Assembly (NCBI GenBank): GCA_033032175.1
Contig: CM065307.1
Location: 9,548,001 to 9,612,000, forward strand
Length of the DNA stretch: 64,000 nucleotides
Direction: 5' to 3'
Source: Saturnia japonica
Taxonomy: Eukaryota > Arthropoda > Insecta > Lepidoptera > Saturniidae
Program-made: the position numbers and the translations under genes
The notes under the pieces: generated by a model
Database searches by the model: none
Seen by the model: the letters and a program-made list of their open reading frames with translations, nothing else
Told to the model about the DNA's origin: nothing
Part shown: piece after piece, positions 55,109 through 64,000 of the stretch
Numbering within the stretch: position 1 is the stretch's first letter
Layout: every line of letters begins with the position of its first letter

Positions 55109-58100
55109 GTATGTTTTAATTTAAATTATTTTTTTCCAAGGGAAATAAGTAGAGATTTAATAAAAACCAAGTATCAGAAAAAGTTCTGGTTACCATATTA
55201 TTATAAATACATGTTTATGTATAAATTTAAAAATAATTTAGTTGGGTTATACTAGATGAAGTACTTAGATGTAAACATATATTGGTAAAATATATAACCA
55301 CTGCTTTTAAGTTGAATATAAAAATAATTGTGTTGATGCCTAAATACATAATATTTATACTTCATTAATTTGTCATTAAAATTATAACAGTAGTTTTCAC
55401 CGTTTCTACACAACAACTATTCTTCCATCCTAAGGAGAGTGGCAAAATTGCCAGTTTTTGCAAAATTGAGTTATATGTGTTATATTTTTAAAGATTTGAG
55501 ATCTTAAATTTTTTCTATGGTTTGTGTAGTTAGATGCACCCTTTTTCCTTATGGTGACAGTTTTTATGTAGTTTATCAATAAGAAAAATCATGTATAATA
55601 AATTATACAAAAAAACTATTGCAATGCTAATCAATAACCTGAAATACACTAAATGTAATACATATTAAACATTATTAGAACAAATGATCATGTGGTAGGA
55701 TATGTTTATATGATAAGTCTGCTTAAGTATATTAAAAAAAAACAGTATATCAAATATATCATACAATATTTTTTCAGGCCACTGGAGATATAATTGATGA
55801 TGAAACAGCAACAAATGGAGTTGTATCAGGTTGGGATTATGCTAATGAGAAGTTTGACATGAAAGTTCCTGAAAGGATACTTGTTGTTGGACAGGACCAG
55901 CATGTAGGTAAGTATCTTATAAAAAATATAAATCTTTGTAATGAAATAAAATTGATGTTATTTTCAGATGATGTACTAGCAAACACTCATATGATTACCT
56001 AACTGTGCCCATGACTTTCATGTCCATGTGGTGTATGTATGAAAAACAGCATGTAAATAAAAACCTCCCCTCACCTCAATCTCAATTGAGCAGTTGGCAT
56101 GTTATTTGAAGCATCCTGGCATGATTCTTTATGTTCGAAATTAAAAATTTTAAATTAACAAAAGTAAAATAATGATTATTGTAAAATTGCTTAACTTATG
56201 GAGCAAATTGCTGAAACTGTTTTTGCTGATTACTCAAATTTTAAAACTTTTTGAATATTTTGTGCAAATTAAACAATTTCTTTCAGCATTAAATACCACT
56301 TTCTGATATGACTGATAAAGCGATAAGGGGCAGTAAAATTCTAGCCCTACTTGAAGAAAGTTGTTCACAAACTTATGTGTCTCAGCGGTTAAGTGTGAGT
56401 CATTCAACTGTCCAGAAGACTTGCTTAGGGTATCAAGATACTGGTTCGGTCAAACGAAGACCATGTTCGGAAAGAAAACTCTAAGGGGGTAAGATCCAGT
56501 GACCTCACTGGCTACAGCACAGCATCATGCGTTGTAATAAAATTTTCACCAAACTGCTGAATCAACTTTTCTTTTACTATATGTTTGTTATGGGCTGGGC
56601 TCCGCCTTGTTGAAAGAATGATTGGTTGGTCTGGGCCAAAGCCAAACACTGAGTTCATTTAAAACCTTAGTTCCCAAAGTGGTCCAGGTGTCCATGTCCT
56701 AGGGGTTTACGTTGGAGTGACAAAAAAACGGGAAATTTTTGTACGCAATTCATAAGCGGGTTTCCATGAAAATTTATCTGCTTTCGATAGTGAGACTAAA
56801 ATGTTGGCTTTACTTCACCTATGTAGGCAGATAATATTTTAAGAAAATGTAGTGACTGTTACTTGTGGAAACATAACATACCATCACGCCTGTATTGCCC
56901 AAAGGGTTAGGGAGAGATGTACTAATGTACACCCATATTTCGCCAAGTATGTTTTTAGGTCACATGTAATAGGGGGCAAGCCTATTGCCATTAATCGGAC
57001 ACGAAGCCAAACTCCGAGCTGCTTACTGAGAATTTCATAGGAAAAACCCAATAATACTTAGCTCAACCTGGGAATCGAACCCAGGACCTCGATCGTAGCA
57101 GTTGCGCTTATGACCACTAGACTAACGAGGCTGTTAGTTAGTTAGTTAGAAAACTTGCATATTTCTTAGTCAGTATGTAATGTAATCACTTATTTGATTG
57201 GCCAACTTTACTTTACATTTTTTATGCAATCTGAGGGTTTTTTGTATAAATAAATAATGCATGAATACTGCTACAATTTCAATAATATTTTTTTACATCT
57301 TCATCAGCCTCCTACACCATAACTAAGTGAGGTCGCACAGTCTGACCCTCTGTTTATCACTAAGCAATATATAAACTATTATCAAAATCATGTCCTACTA
57401 TGTATATTGGTACTCATGAAAAAGTTCCCGTAGGTCCCCGGACTATTAGCTCTGAGTAGAAGAAAATGATGAATGGGACCCTATCAAAATATTAATTTAC
57501 TAGCTGTGACCCGCGGTTTTACCTGCATATAATTTAGAAGAAATCACTGATTAATGATTTATAATACTTCAGTATAGACATTATTTTTAATCTGGTCACA
57601 TAGCTGCATCGCACGGCTCGTTCGCGCCACTAACTACTATAGACATAGATCCGAGCTGAGTGTTGAATTATTTTAATTTTGTAATTATCTCTCAAACTAT
57701 GCGTCCAAATAACATGCTGTAAAAGACAAAGTTTATCTTCATTATAAATTGTCTTTATGATGAAGTAACTTTTGTTCCTAAGGATTAAAATGCCATGCTT
57801 AAAATTAATGCTCATGAATTAATTTTTAATCTTCACCAAAAAAAATTGCTATATACCTTATTGTGGTTCATGTATACGAGATAGATATATGACTGACTTT
57901 TTTTATATATACTAATGACCAATATTTTTGTAGAACATTGTATTGACGTATCATCATTAACCATTAAGCCAGCACATGCGGCAAAAAACTGTTCGCGAGG
58001 GCTTCGACTACCGATTTCCGTAACAGAATTATATAATTAAGGGTAGCTAGAAACTGTAGCCTAATGTTATATAACCACAATGTTATCACTATAATGTTTA

Positions 58101-59634
58101 CTACTCCTCGGATTATGCAGACAAATATTTAATTCCCCATATTATTGCTTTACAGTTTGATTTAAATAAAAAGTTTAAATTTTTCATAAATTTCTAGAAA
58201 GCAGTAAATAAATAGAGAGAAAAGAATGAAAAAACTTTGAATCCATGTTGGCTATGTTTAGTTTTGAACATACAAGTAAATGCAGCACTAGCTATAGCAA
58301 TTTTATTCTTCTGTTGTGTTAAGAGCCACCCTAAGCTCAGACATTATTGTAAATGGCTGACTCAATAAGGGAGGTATAACAAAATACATTTGTTGCATAG
58401 TTAATTTTTTTCTACTGTAGGTACCAAAGCACCACCCAGAGAAATTCAACTGGATAATGCTGTGCTGCCAACAGACCCTGGTATGATCCGTGTTAGCACA
58501 CCACCAAGGGTGATAACTTTAGATCAACATTACTTCCCTTCTGCTGATGATTTTCCACATGGGATTCCTAACAACTCTCCACCTAGGAATGTGAGGGTGT
58601 ATAGATCTCAGGGCGATGGTGCACGCTCAACGACACCACATCCTGACAACTTCAACGAATCTACCATGACAGAATCACGTTTAATATTGAGGTATATAGC
58701 ACATAATCCAAAATTATACTATCATAGTTTAGCAATTAATTGGGACTTGCAATAATGACTAAGTGAGATGCATGTTATGATATAATCTATCACTATTTTT
58801 GTTTTTAATTTATTGATACTTATTCAAAGTAATTAATTTTTTGTGCTTTAAAATTTAATTGTGGCAGTTAACAGAGATCCTGCTTTGTTCTTAATTTACG
58901 TTACTGATTTTTTTATAACATTTACTTGAAAGACATTTTGTTTACTTGACACCTTGCATAATTTAAAATATATCCATCCAGATGCGCTTTTTAACGCGAT
59001 GATTCGGTTTTTTTAAATGTGATACTTTTGAATTTTCATAAAAATAATTCATAATTGTAACATATACAGTGAGGACAAATGTGTACATACACCTATTTCA
59101 AATATTGTTTCACTACTACAACCTAAAATTTACATTGCATTATGTTAGTTTACCAAAGAATCTGGTGTATGATCTCTCGTGACAAAAGGATTTTGTTTCT
59201 GTGCGCGTGTAGATACTCCAAGTGTCCCTTCATATTAACACAAGTGAAATGCAAATATCATGTAATTTTTATAAGTATGGGGGTCAAATTCAATCAAAGC
59301 GCAACCAAACAAAAACTCCAGAGTGGAGCATAATGCTTTCTGTTGCTTTTCTATTAAAACCTAATTCCAATAAACAGACACGCAAAGTTTACAATTTTAT
59401 TTTTGCATAATAATTTATTTTTCTAGAGACCCCACTCCGCCTATGGGCCATGGCGAAGGTCTATCAACTTCAGAGGAGTTAGTGCATTTACGACGTCAAA
59501 TTGTTAAATTAAATCGACGCGTGATGTCCATCGAGGCCGAGCAGTTACAAAGACAGCAAAAAGAAAAAATAGCATATGCAATCGGAATTGCATACTTGTT
59601 ATTTAAAGTCATTGCTTGGCTCAACAGATCTTAA
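55037..59634 (+). CDS. Mff: mitochondrial fission factor homologue, four exons
   Basis: Mff is a tail-anchored protein of the outer mitochondrial and peroxisomal membrane that recruits the dynamin Drp1; the fly orthologue is Tango11. Exons 55037-55108, 55778-55907, 58421-58691 and 59427-59634 join in phase to 226 codons. VPERILVVGQDQHVG (residues 57-71) and PPRVITLDQ are the conserved Mff cores. Residues about 165-205 form a coiled coil (EELVHLRRQIVKLNRRV), and the last 21 residues are a membrane anchor with a short polar tail (IAYAIGIAYLLFKVIAWLNR). All splice sites are canonical, there are no lesions, and an AATAAA lies at 59920, about 290 bp past the stop. Confidence 0.95.
55778..55907 (+). 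CDS. Mff: Mff exon 2
   Basis: ATGDIIDDETATNGVVSGWD through VPERILVVGQDQHVG. The acceptor TTTTTTCAG and donor GTAG|GTAAGT are strong. It carries the Mff family motif. Confidence 0.94.
56308..56484 (+). pseudogene. Tc1-like transposase N-terminal relic
   Basis: 58 codons, MTDKAIRGSKILALLEESCS, QTYVSQRLSVSHSTVQKT, YQDTGSVKRRPCSERK. This is the helix-turn-helix and GRKR-type hook of insect Tc1-like transposases. No catalytic core was recognised after the stop. It lies in Mff intron 2. Confidence 0.75.
56872..57131 (-). repeat. tRNA-derived SINE, copy 2
   Basis: On the minus strand: GCCTCGTTAGTCTAGTGG (box A), then CTGGGTTCGATTCCCAGG with a canonical box B. The body matches copy 1. It lies in Mff intron 2. 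Confidence 0.9.
57495..57535 (+). repeat. Helitron-type end fragment
   Basis: TTACTAGCTGTGACCCGCGG then TTTTACCTGC, the CTAG-bounded GC-rich end seen in these families. Only the end is recognisable. It lies in Mff intron 2. Confidence 0.45.
58421..58691 (+). CDS. Mff: Mff exon 3
   Basis: TKAPPREIQLDNAVLPTDPG, IRVSTPPRVITLDQHYFPSA, through NESTMTESRLILR. The Pro-rich middle contains the region that engages Drp1 in the family. Donor TTGAG|GTATAT. Confidence 0.94.
59427..59634 (+). CDS. Mff: Mff exon 4 (coiled coil and tail anchor)
   Basis: RDPTPPMGHGEGLSTSEELV, a heptad-patterned coiled coil, then the hydrophobic anchor and NRS stop. Acceptor TTCTAG|AGAC. Confidence 0.94.
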
Positions 59635-60205
59635 ACTGGTTGATGTCATATTTAAAACTTAAGATGAAGTATATTATTTATATTATTGACTTATGAAATT
59701 TCCTAAGGTGTCCATTTTATGAATGGCACATTAGAAAAATCACATCACGACTGTAGCAAAAGCAGAAGTGTTTATAGTTCCCAAAGGATTGTTTCTTTAG
59801 AATTAGGTCAATTTTTTATTACACTTCTGTACATTTCTTCATAAATAGTAAATTATCACTTTGTTTAGCCCCCTCCTATTATTATAATAGTAATGTACAA
59901 ATTGGGTTATTTTTATTTAAATAAACTATCGACTTTTCACCTATGTTTTTTATTATATTTTTTAAATTAAACAAATTTAAGGAAATTGGTGTTGATTGGG
60001 AATAATAAAACTCGGAGGTCAGGATAACACTCAATATAATCCGAAAATCACAAAAAATTTAGATGAAAGCATTCTAAAATATGAATGCAATGTAAGGAAT
60101 AATTGTTACATGTAGGTAGAGTAAAAGATCATTGACTTAACAACTTTTTAAGTTAATACTGGGTCAAAATAGTCATTTTATGTAAATATTGACTACATTG
60201 TTTTG

Positions 60206-60411
60206 TTAGGTTGCAATTGGTTTGTCATCATAAATAAAGATTACTGAAAATAGTGGTCCACCCAGTCTCTGCGCTAACCATGCATTTTTTACAACCGCAA
60301 GTTTTAAAGAGTCTACAGCAAGCTGAGCATTGAGGTTTGTATGCAAGGCTCTGCCCATACCCTCTAATACAATCAAATCAACTCCTCGTACTTTCATCTC
60401 AGTACATAAAC
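60206..60411 (-). CDS. DUF89 gene, last exon
   Basis: Joins the previous exon as SVG-LCTEM. EGMGRALHTNLNAQL is the active-site Glu-Gly-Met-Gly-Arg segment of the subfamily. The stop lies 571 bp from the end of Mff on the other strand. Confidence 0.9.
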
Positions 60412-60772
60412 CTGTGGAGAAATATTCAAAGTTTAATGATGTAATATTTTTCAATAAACTTATGGTGACAGAGCATTGCTTACCTACACTAATAGTTCTG
60501 AGGTCAAGACATGGGCCTCTTTGTCCACTAGATCTTACAACTAAGTCTCCTGTAGATAAGGATGCAGCTATAACAGGACATATGTGAGAAGCTCTCTGTA
60601 AAATTTCTTCCAATTCGACATTTGTAACATCATTAAGAGCTGGCCACTCATTAGCACACAAAATTACAGATGTACCTCTAAGTAACAAGGCTCTCACAAA
60701 TGGCAAGATGCCAAGAACTATGTCAACACCACTGTTATCAACAAATATAGCAGCACAATGGTGAACGGTTTT
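60206..60772 (-). CDS. DUF89 metal-dependent phosphatase, last two exons (PANK4/CG5828-like)
   Basis: DUF89 proteins are metabolite-repair phosphatases; the PANK4 C-terminal domain removes phosphate from 4'-phosphopantetheine and its damaged forms. Exon 60484-60772 begins after TTTTAG with HHCAAIFVDNSGVDIVLG, where Asp and Asn of DNSG are metal ligands, then LLLRGTSVILCAN and PALNDVT (the third ligand Asp). Exon 60206-60411 reads LCTEMKVRGVDLIVLEGMGR, LKLAVVKNAWLAQRLGGPLF, SVIFIYDDKP, stop. The two are separated by a 72-bp intron that is itself open and in frame. Upstream exons were not found before the window edge, so I cannot tell a PANK4 fusion from a DUF89-only protein. Confidence 0.9.
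   Translation of the reverse strand, partial: KTVHHCAAIFVDNSGVDIVLGILPFVRALLLRGTSVILCANEWPALNDVTNVELEEILQRASHICPVIAASLSTGDLVVRSSGQRGPCLDLRTISVGKQCSVTISLLKNITSLNFEYFSTGLCTEMKVRGVDLIVLEGMGRALHTNLNAQLAVDSLKLAVVKNAWLAQRLGGPLFSVIFIYDDKPIAT
60484..60772 (-). CDS. DUF89 gene, penultimate exon
   Basis: Starts at the acceptor CTGTTTTAG at 60773 and ends at TGTAG|GTAAGC. It holds DNSG and the NDVT motif. CANEWPALNDVT has Glu-Trp where relatives have Ser-Gly, a change next to the metal site. Confidence 0.9.
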
Positions 60773-60918
60773 CTAAAACAGAAAAATACATTTTAATTAG
60801 AACTACTTTTAGTATTATTTCTTTCATTTTTGTTGTCTTTTGGTGACAACATTTAATTATGCGACGTAATACTCCATGGAACTTATGTTTCTTAAAGTAC
60901 ATATAGTAGTAAAGTATA

Positions 60919-62908
60919 TCCATACTAATATTATAAATGCGAAAGTAACTCTGTCTGTCTGTTACATTTTCACGCCTAAACCGCTGAACCAATTTTGATG
61001 AATTTTGGTATAGAGATAGATTGGACCTCGGGAAAGGACAAGGACATATGGTACTTTTTGTAGCGAAAATAAAACTTTAAGGGTAAAAAATAGCAGATGA
61101 AAGTATATAAGAGGGAAATATCAGCTTCCATGACAACCAGTTTGCTGATTTGAAATGACAGCGTTGTCAATGTTGATTTATTGACAGTGTTATACTTAAT
61201 TAGAAATATATTGTATTTCTAATAATTACCTATTAAATTTTAGTCCAGTATTCTTTTTAAGATTTGCTGAAGTGTTTTTAAACTGTTTAACTATGCAGTA
61301 CGGCATAATGACTGTTTTATTTTATGACGCTGTCAAACCGTGGCTCGCGGGAGTATATACATTTTAAGCAATATACCTATTGTAAATTATCTGGATTATA
61401 CAGTTTTGCTACAAGTGAATTATTTCATTGTGTTATTCTTATTACACATGTGGTGAAAATAAAATTTGGGTAAAAGTTTGTATGAAGAACCCATTCATAT
61501 TTATGCTTTTGGTAATAAAGGAATAAAGGGGTTTCACGATTTAAAAAAACCTTCCCGTAGGCCGGTACGATTGTAATTATTTTTTAAGTTTTATTGGGAC
61601 GGTTAATGTGTTGGATTCATATTGGCATATAATGTCAAGACCATACAAACAGTAATAATCCCATCTATGATTTTCTTTTGGTTTGTCGTGTTACGGAATC
61701 AGCCGGTGCATAAGCAGTAATATAGCGGGGTGGTAGGGATTGCGACCACAATACACGTAGTGATAAACCCATCTATGATTTTCGTTTGGTGTTTTTTTTG
61801 TATTATATAAATAAAGCTATTTATATTATTAATAAATCTGTAGTTCTGTCTGTGCTTTTAATATTTTCTTCCCGATATGCATATTATATGATCGATACTG
61901 CCATTAAATTTTTTCTGTCCGTCAGCCTGTTTATATGTCCGATTTATTTCAAAAACGGCTTGACCAATTCTTATGGAATTTTGTACACGGGATGCTTATT
62001 GTTATGTATTTTTAGTAAAACCATTCTGATTCTTCATTACAATAAAACGACTCCATCGGCCATATTTTTTATTCACACATCTGACACTAATACATTTCAT
62101 TGCTTTACAAAAGCATGGACTTAAAACTAACTTTCATAAAATCATAAACTAAAATATGATGGTCATTGTCTTCCAATACTTATATCATCGGCCAGTTGAT
62201 AGGGTATAAGAAATTTCAATATTACTTTTAGATAAAGTAAAAAAAAAAAAAAATCGTAAATTCATTTATGTACACTTTTCAATAACACTTTTGGGAACCG
62301 TAAAAAAATGAATTTAAAAAAATTTAAAATTTCATTAATTCTCAATAGATTTTGATGAAATTTTATACACGGGTAGTCTTACTACAGTGTAAACTCTTTA
62401 TAACGATACTCAAGGAACTGAGCATTTTTTGTCGTTATAGAGAGTTATCGTTATATGGAGTGGAGTTTCAATATGTGGGTTTTAACGCAAACCAACCAAG
62501 TTGGGCTCACTTCAACGTTATAGGGAGTTTATCGTTATAAAGGATAACGTTATAAAGAGTTTACACTGTATTTACATAATTAATGGGCTATAAGAATTGT
62601 CAATATTACTTCTAGAATTTAAAAAAAAGTAATTCAAAAAGTTTAACTGTCATCAATTCTCAACGGATTCTGATTAAATTTTGTAGACGGGAAACACATC
62701 ATACTATAATTAAGAGTCCATAAGAATTGTTAATAATACATTAGAATAACAGTTTTCAACCGATTTTGATGAAAATTGTACACGGGAAATTCCACTCCTC
62801 AATTGATACGGCATATGAATTGTCAACAATATCAGTTAAAATAAAGGGATTTGAATAATAATGTTTGCGTAGTAACAAACGCGTGCGGAGCCGCGGGCAC
62901 ACCGCTAG
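60919..62908 (+). mobile_element. non-autonomous Helitron, copy 2
   Basis: It is the same element as at 20025-21659, in the opposite orientation: A|TCCATACTAATATT at the start, GCGGGCACACCGCTAG|T at the end. At 1,990 bp it is longer, partly because of a 184-bp MITE inside. It lies just upstream of the visible exons of the DUF89 gene, probably in an intron. Confidence 0.88.
62385..62568. mobile_element. 184-bp MITE nested in Helitron copy 2
   Basis: The ends CAGTGTAAACTCTTTATAAC and its reverse complement match over at least 21 bp, with TA on both sides. Helitron copy 1 has the uninterrupted site (ACTATTTACAT near 20380-20395), so the TA duplication is proven by comparison. The terminal CAGTG with a TA target suggests a pogo/Tc1-like parent. 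Confidence 0.92.
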
Positions 62909-64000
62909 TAGACTATATAGTAGGCAGCTTTATAGTTTAACTTTTCCTAAGTTGGTCAAAAACTAGATCACCTACCGATTGCAGAGCACCAGTGTAGAGC
63001 AAATGGTGGTGGAGTAGAGTTTTAATATTTCATTTATTATTGTAATATTATAAGTATTAATATTTTTTATTTAAAAGATTTAAAAAAGGTTTCAATATTA
63101 ACTATTATAATTATTAATTATGATTATATGAGTGATTACTGATTATGCAGTATTTCATCACACTTTAGGTTTATTAAATGGAATATCCTTATGTATAATC
63201 TACTTCAGCAGAACATACTAAATAAAAAGGGCGCGTGCGTAAGCCCATATACAAATGTGCTACGTCAACTTACACAGAGCGGGACCGCGCACCGAGGGCG
63301 CGAACGCGACGGAAACGATTCCCTCGTACTCTGTATAACCGACGGCGGATAACACGCTACGGTAACCAGCTGTCTGGAAACCAGTGCGTGCGAGCCCCTC
63401 TCACTACGTGCGACCGACCCTGCTCACACCCGAAACTACTAGGCGTGAAGAGGGCGAAACATTAAGGTACACACGCAGTGAGGTGCCTGCTGGTAGGCGC
63501 GGCGATGACGTAGCACGGAGCGGATTGGACTGGGTCGCTGGCGGGTTGAACACTTAGTGAAGATGCAAAATGACACACAGGCACCACAATAAAATTTGCT
63601 GTATTCTTCAAGACACAATACAATTTGTTGGTACTATCTTCTGGGTACTGTTTCTTCCAGTTTCTTGAGTCTTGAGTCTTAAAACATACAGAGAAGGCCA
63701 ATTTACCTATATAACACAAAACATTACATACAACTTCTATATAATATGAATTATCGATGATATATGATTTCAATACTTTAAGTGATTATCTCTATTGAAT
63801 TACAAACATTTTCATAACTTATATACTGTTCTTATATACCTACACGCTATAGTAACATATTCAAAGCATTAGACACATTAAATTATTGATTGTTCGTACA
63901 AATGATTCATCCCTACAACTTATATTTACAATTGTTATTCTCGTATCATTACGCTTAGGCCTATGCGTCGCTAACAGTCTCCCCCCCAGTGTACGCTCCG
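62909..64000. other. no gene recognised at right edge
   Basis: AT-rich up to 63.2 kb, then a GC-richer stretch at 63.23-63.56 kb. The open frames there show no family resemblance. If the DUF89 gene starts further right this is intron. Confidence 0.5.

Noticed and set aside
63235..63773. Two open frames in GC-richer DNA near the right edge
   Set aside because: No conserved motif, and composition explains the lack of stops.

Overview
The window is AT-rich nuclear DNA from an insect, most probably a moth or butterfly. The evidence is multi-exon genes with GT-AG introns, insect-type orthologues, and intergenic and intronic DNA full of mariner/Tc1, Helitron, MITE, SINE and LTR elements of the kinds that crowd lepidopteran genomes. 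I see no rRNA or tRNA gene, CRISPR array or bacterial operon.

Layout. (1) About 4.66-39.33 kb, minus strand: a whole UDP-glucose:glycoprotein glucosyltransferase gene (Uggt), rebuilt here as 26 exons that splice in consistent phase to about 1,544 codons. A possible tiny 27th exon at 2.1 kb carries a KDEL-like tail. As written, exon 5 has a one-base frameshift. (2) About 41.57-46.74 kb: a Ty1/copia element on the minus strand with 199-bp LTR, 5-bp target duplication and tRNA half-molecule primer site. Its interior is scrambled: it holds a second copy of Uggt exon 1 plus upstream DNA and a Ty3/gypsy LTR-gag fragment. (3) About 47.5-48.4 kb: a jockey-like reverse transcriptase relic. (4) About 49.9-52.66 kb: a decayed P-element/THAP9-type transposase gene on the minus strand. 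(5) 55.04-59.63 kb, plus strand: a complete four-exon mitochondrial fission factor gene (Mff/Tango11, 226 aa). (6) 60.21-60.77 kb, minus strand, convergent with Mff: the last two exons of a DUF89 metal-dependent phosphatase like the PANK4 C-terminal half. Upstream exons are not visible.

The Uggt introns hold most of the mobile DNA: a DD41D Tc1/mariner element with one stop codon, a mellifera-type mariner lacking its second catalytic Asp, a cecropia-type mariner with paired frameshifts, a 1.6-kb Helitron, a 391-bp MITE beside a splice acceptor, an inverted repeat, and 2.7 kb of ~100-bp satellite with a 300-bp higher-order period. A second Helitron copy at 60.9-62.9 kb carries a cleanly nested 184-bp MITE.

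The three host genes do not form an operon. Uggt works in ER glycoprotein quality control, Mff in mitochondrial and peroxisomal fission, and the DUF89 protein in metabolite repair. Several indel-only differences (exon 5, exon-1 copy B, middle of the satellite) look like long-read consensus errors, so apparent gene lesions should be treated with care.
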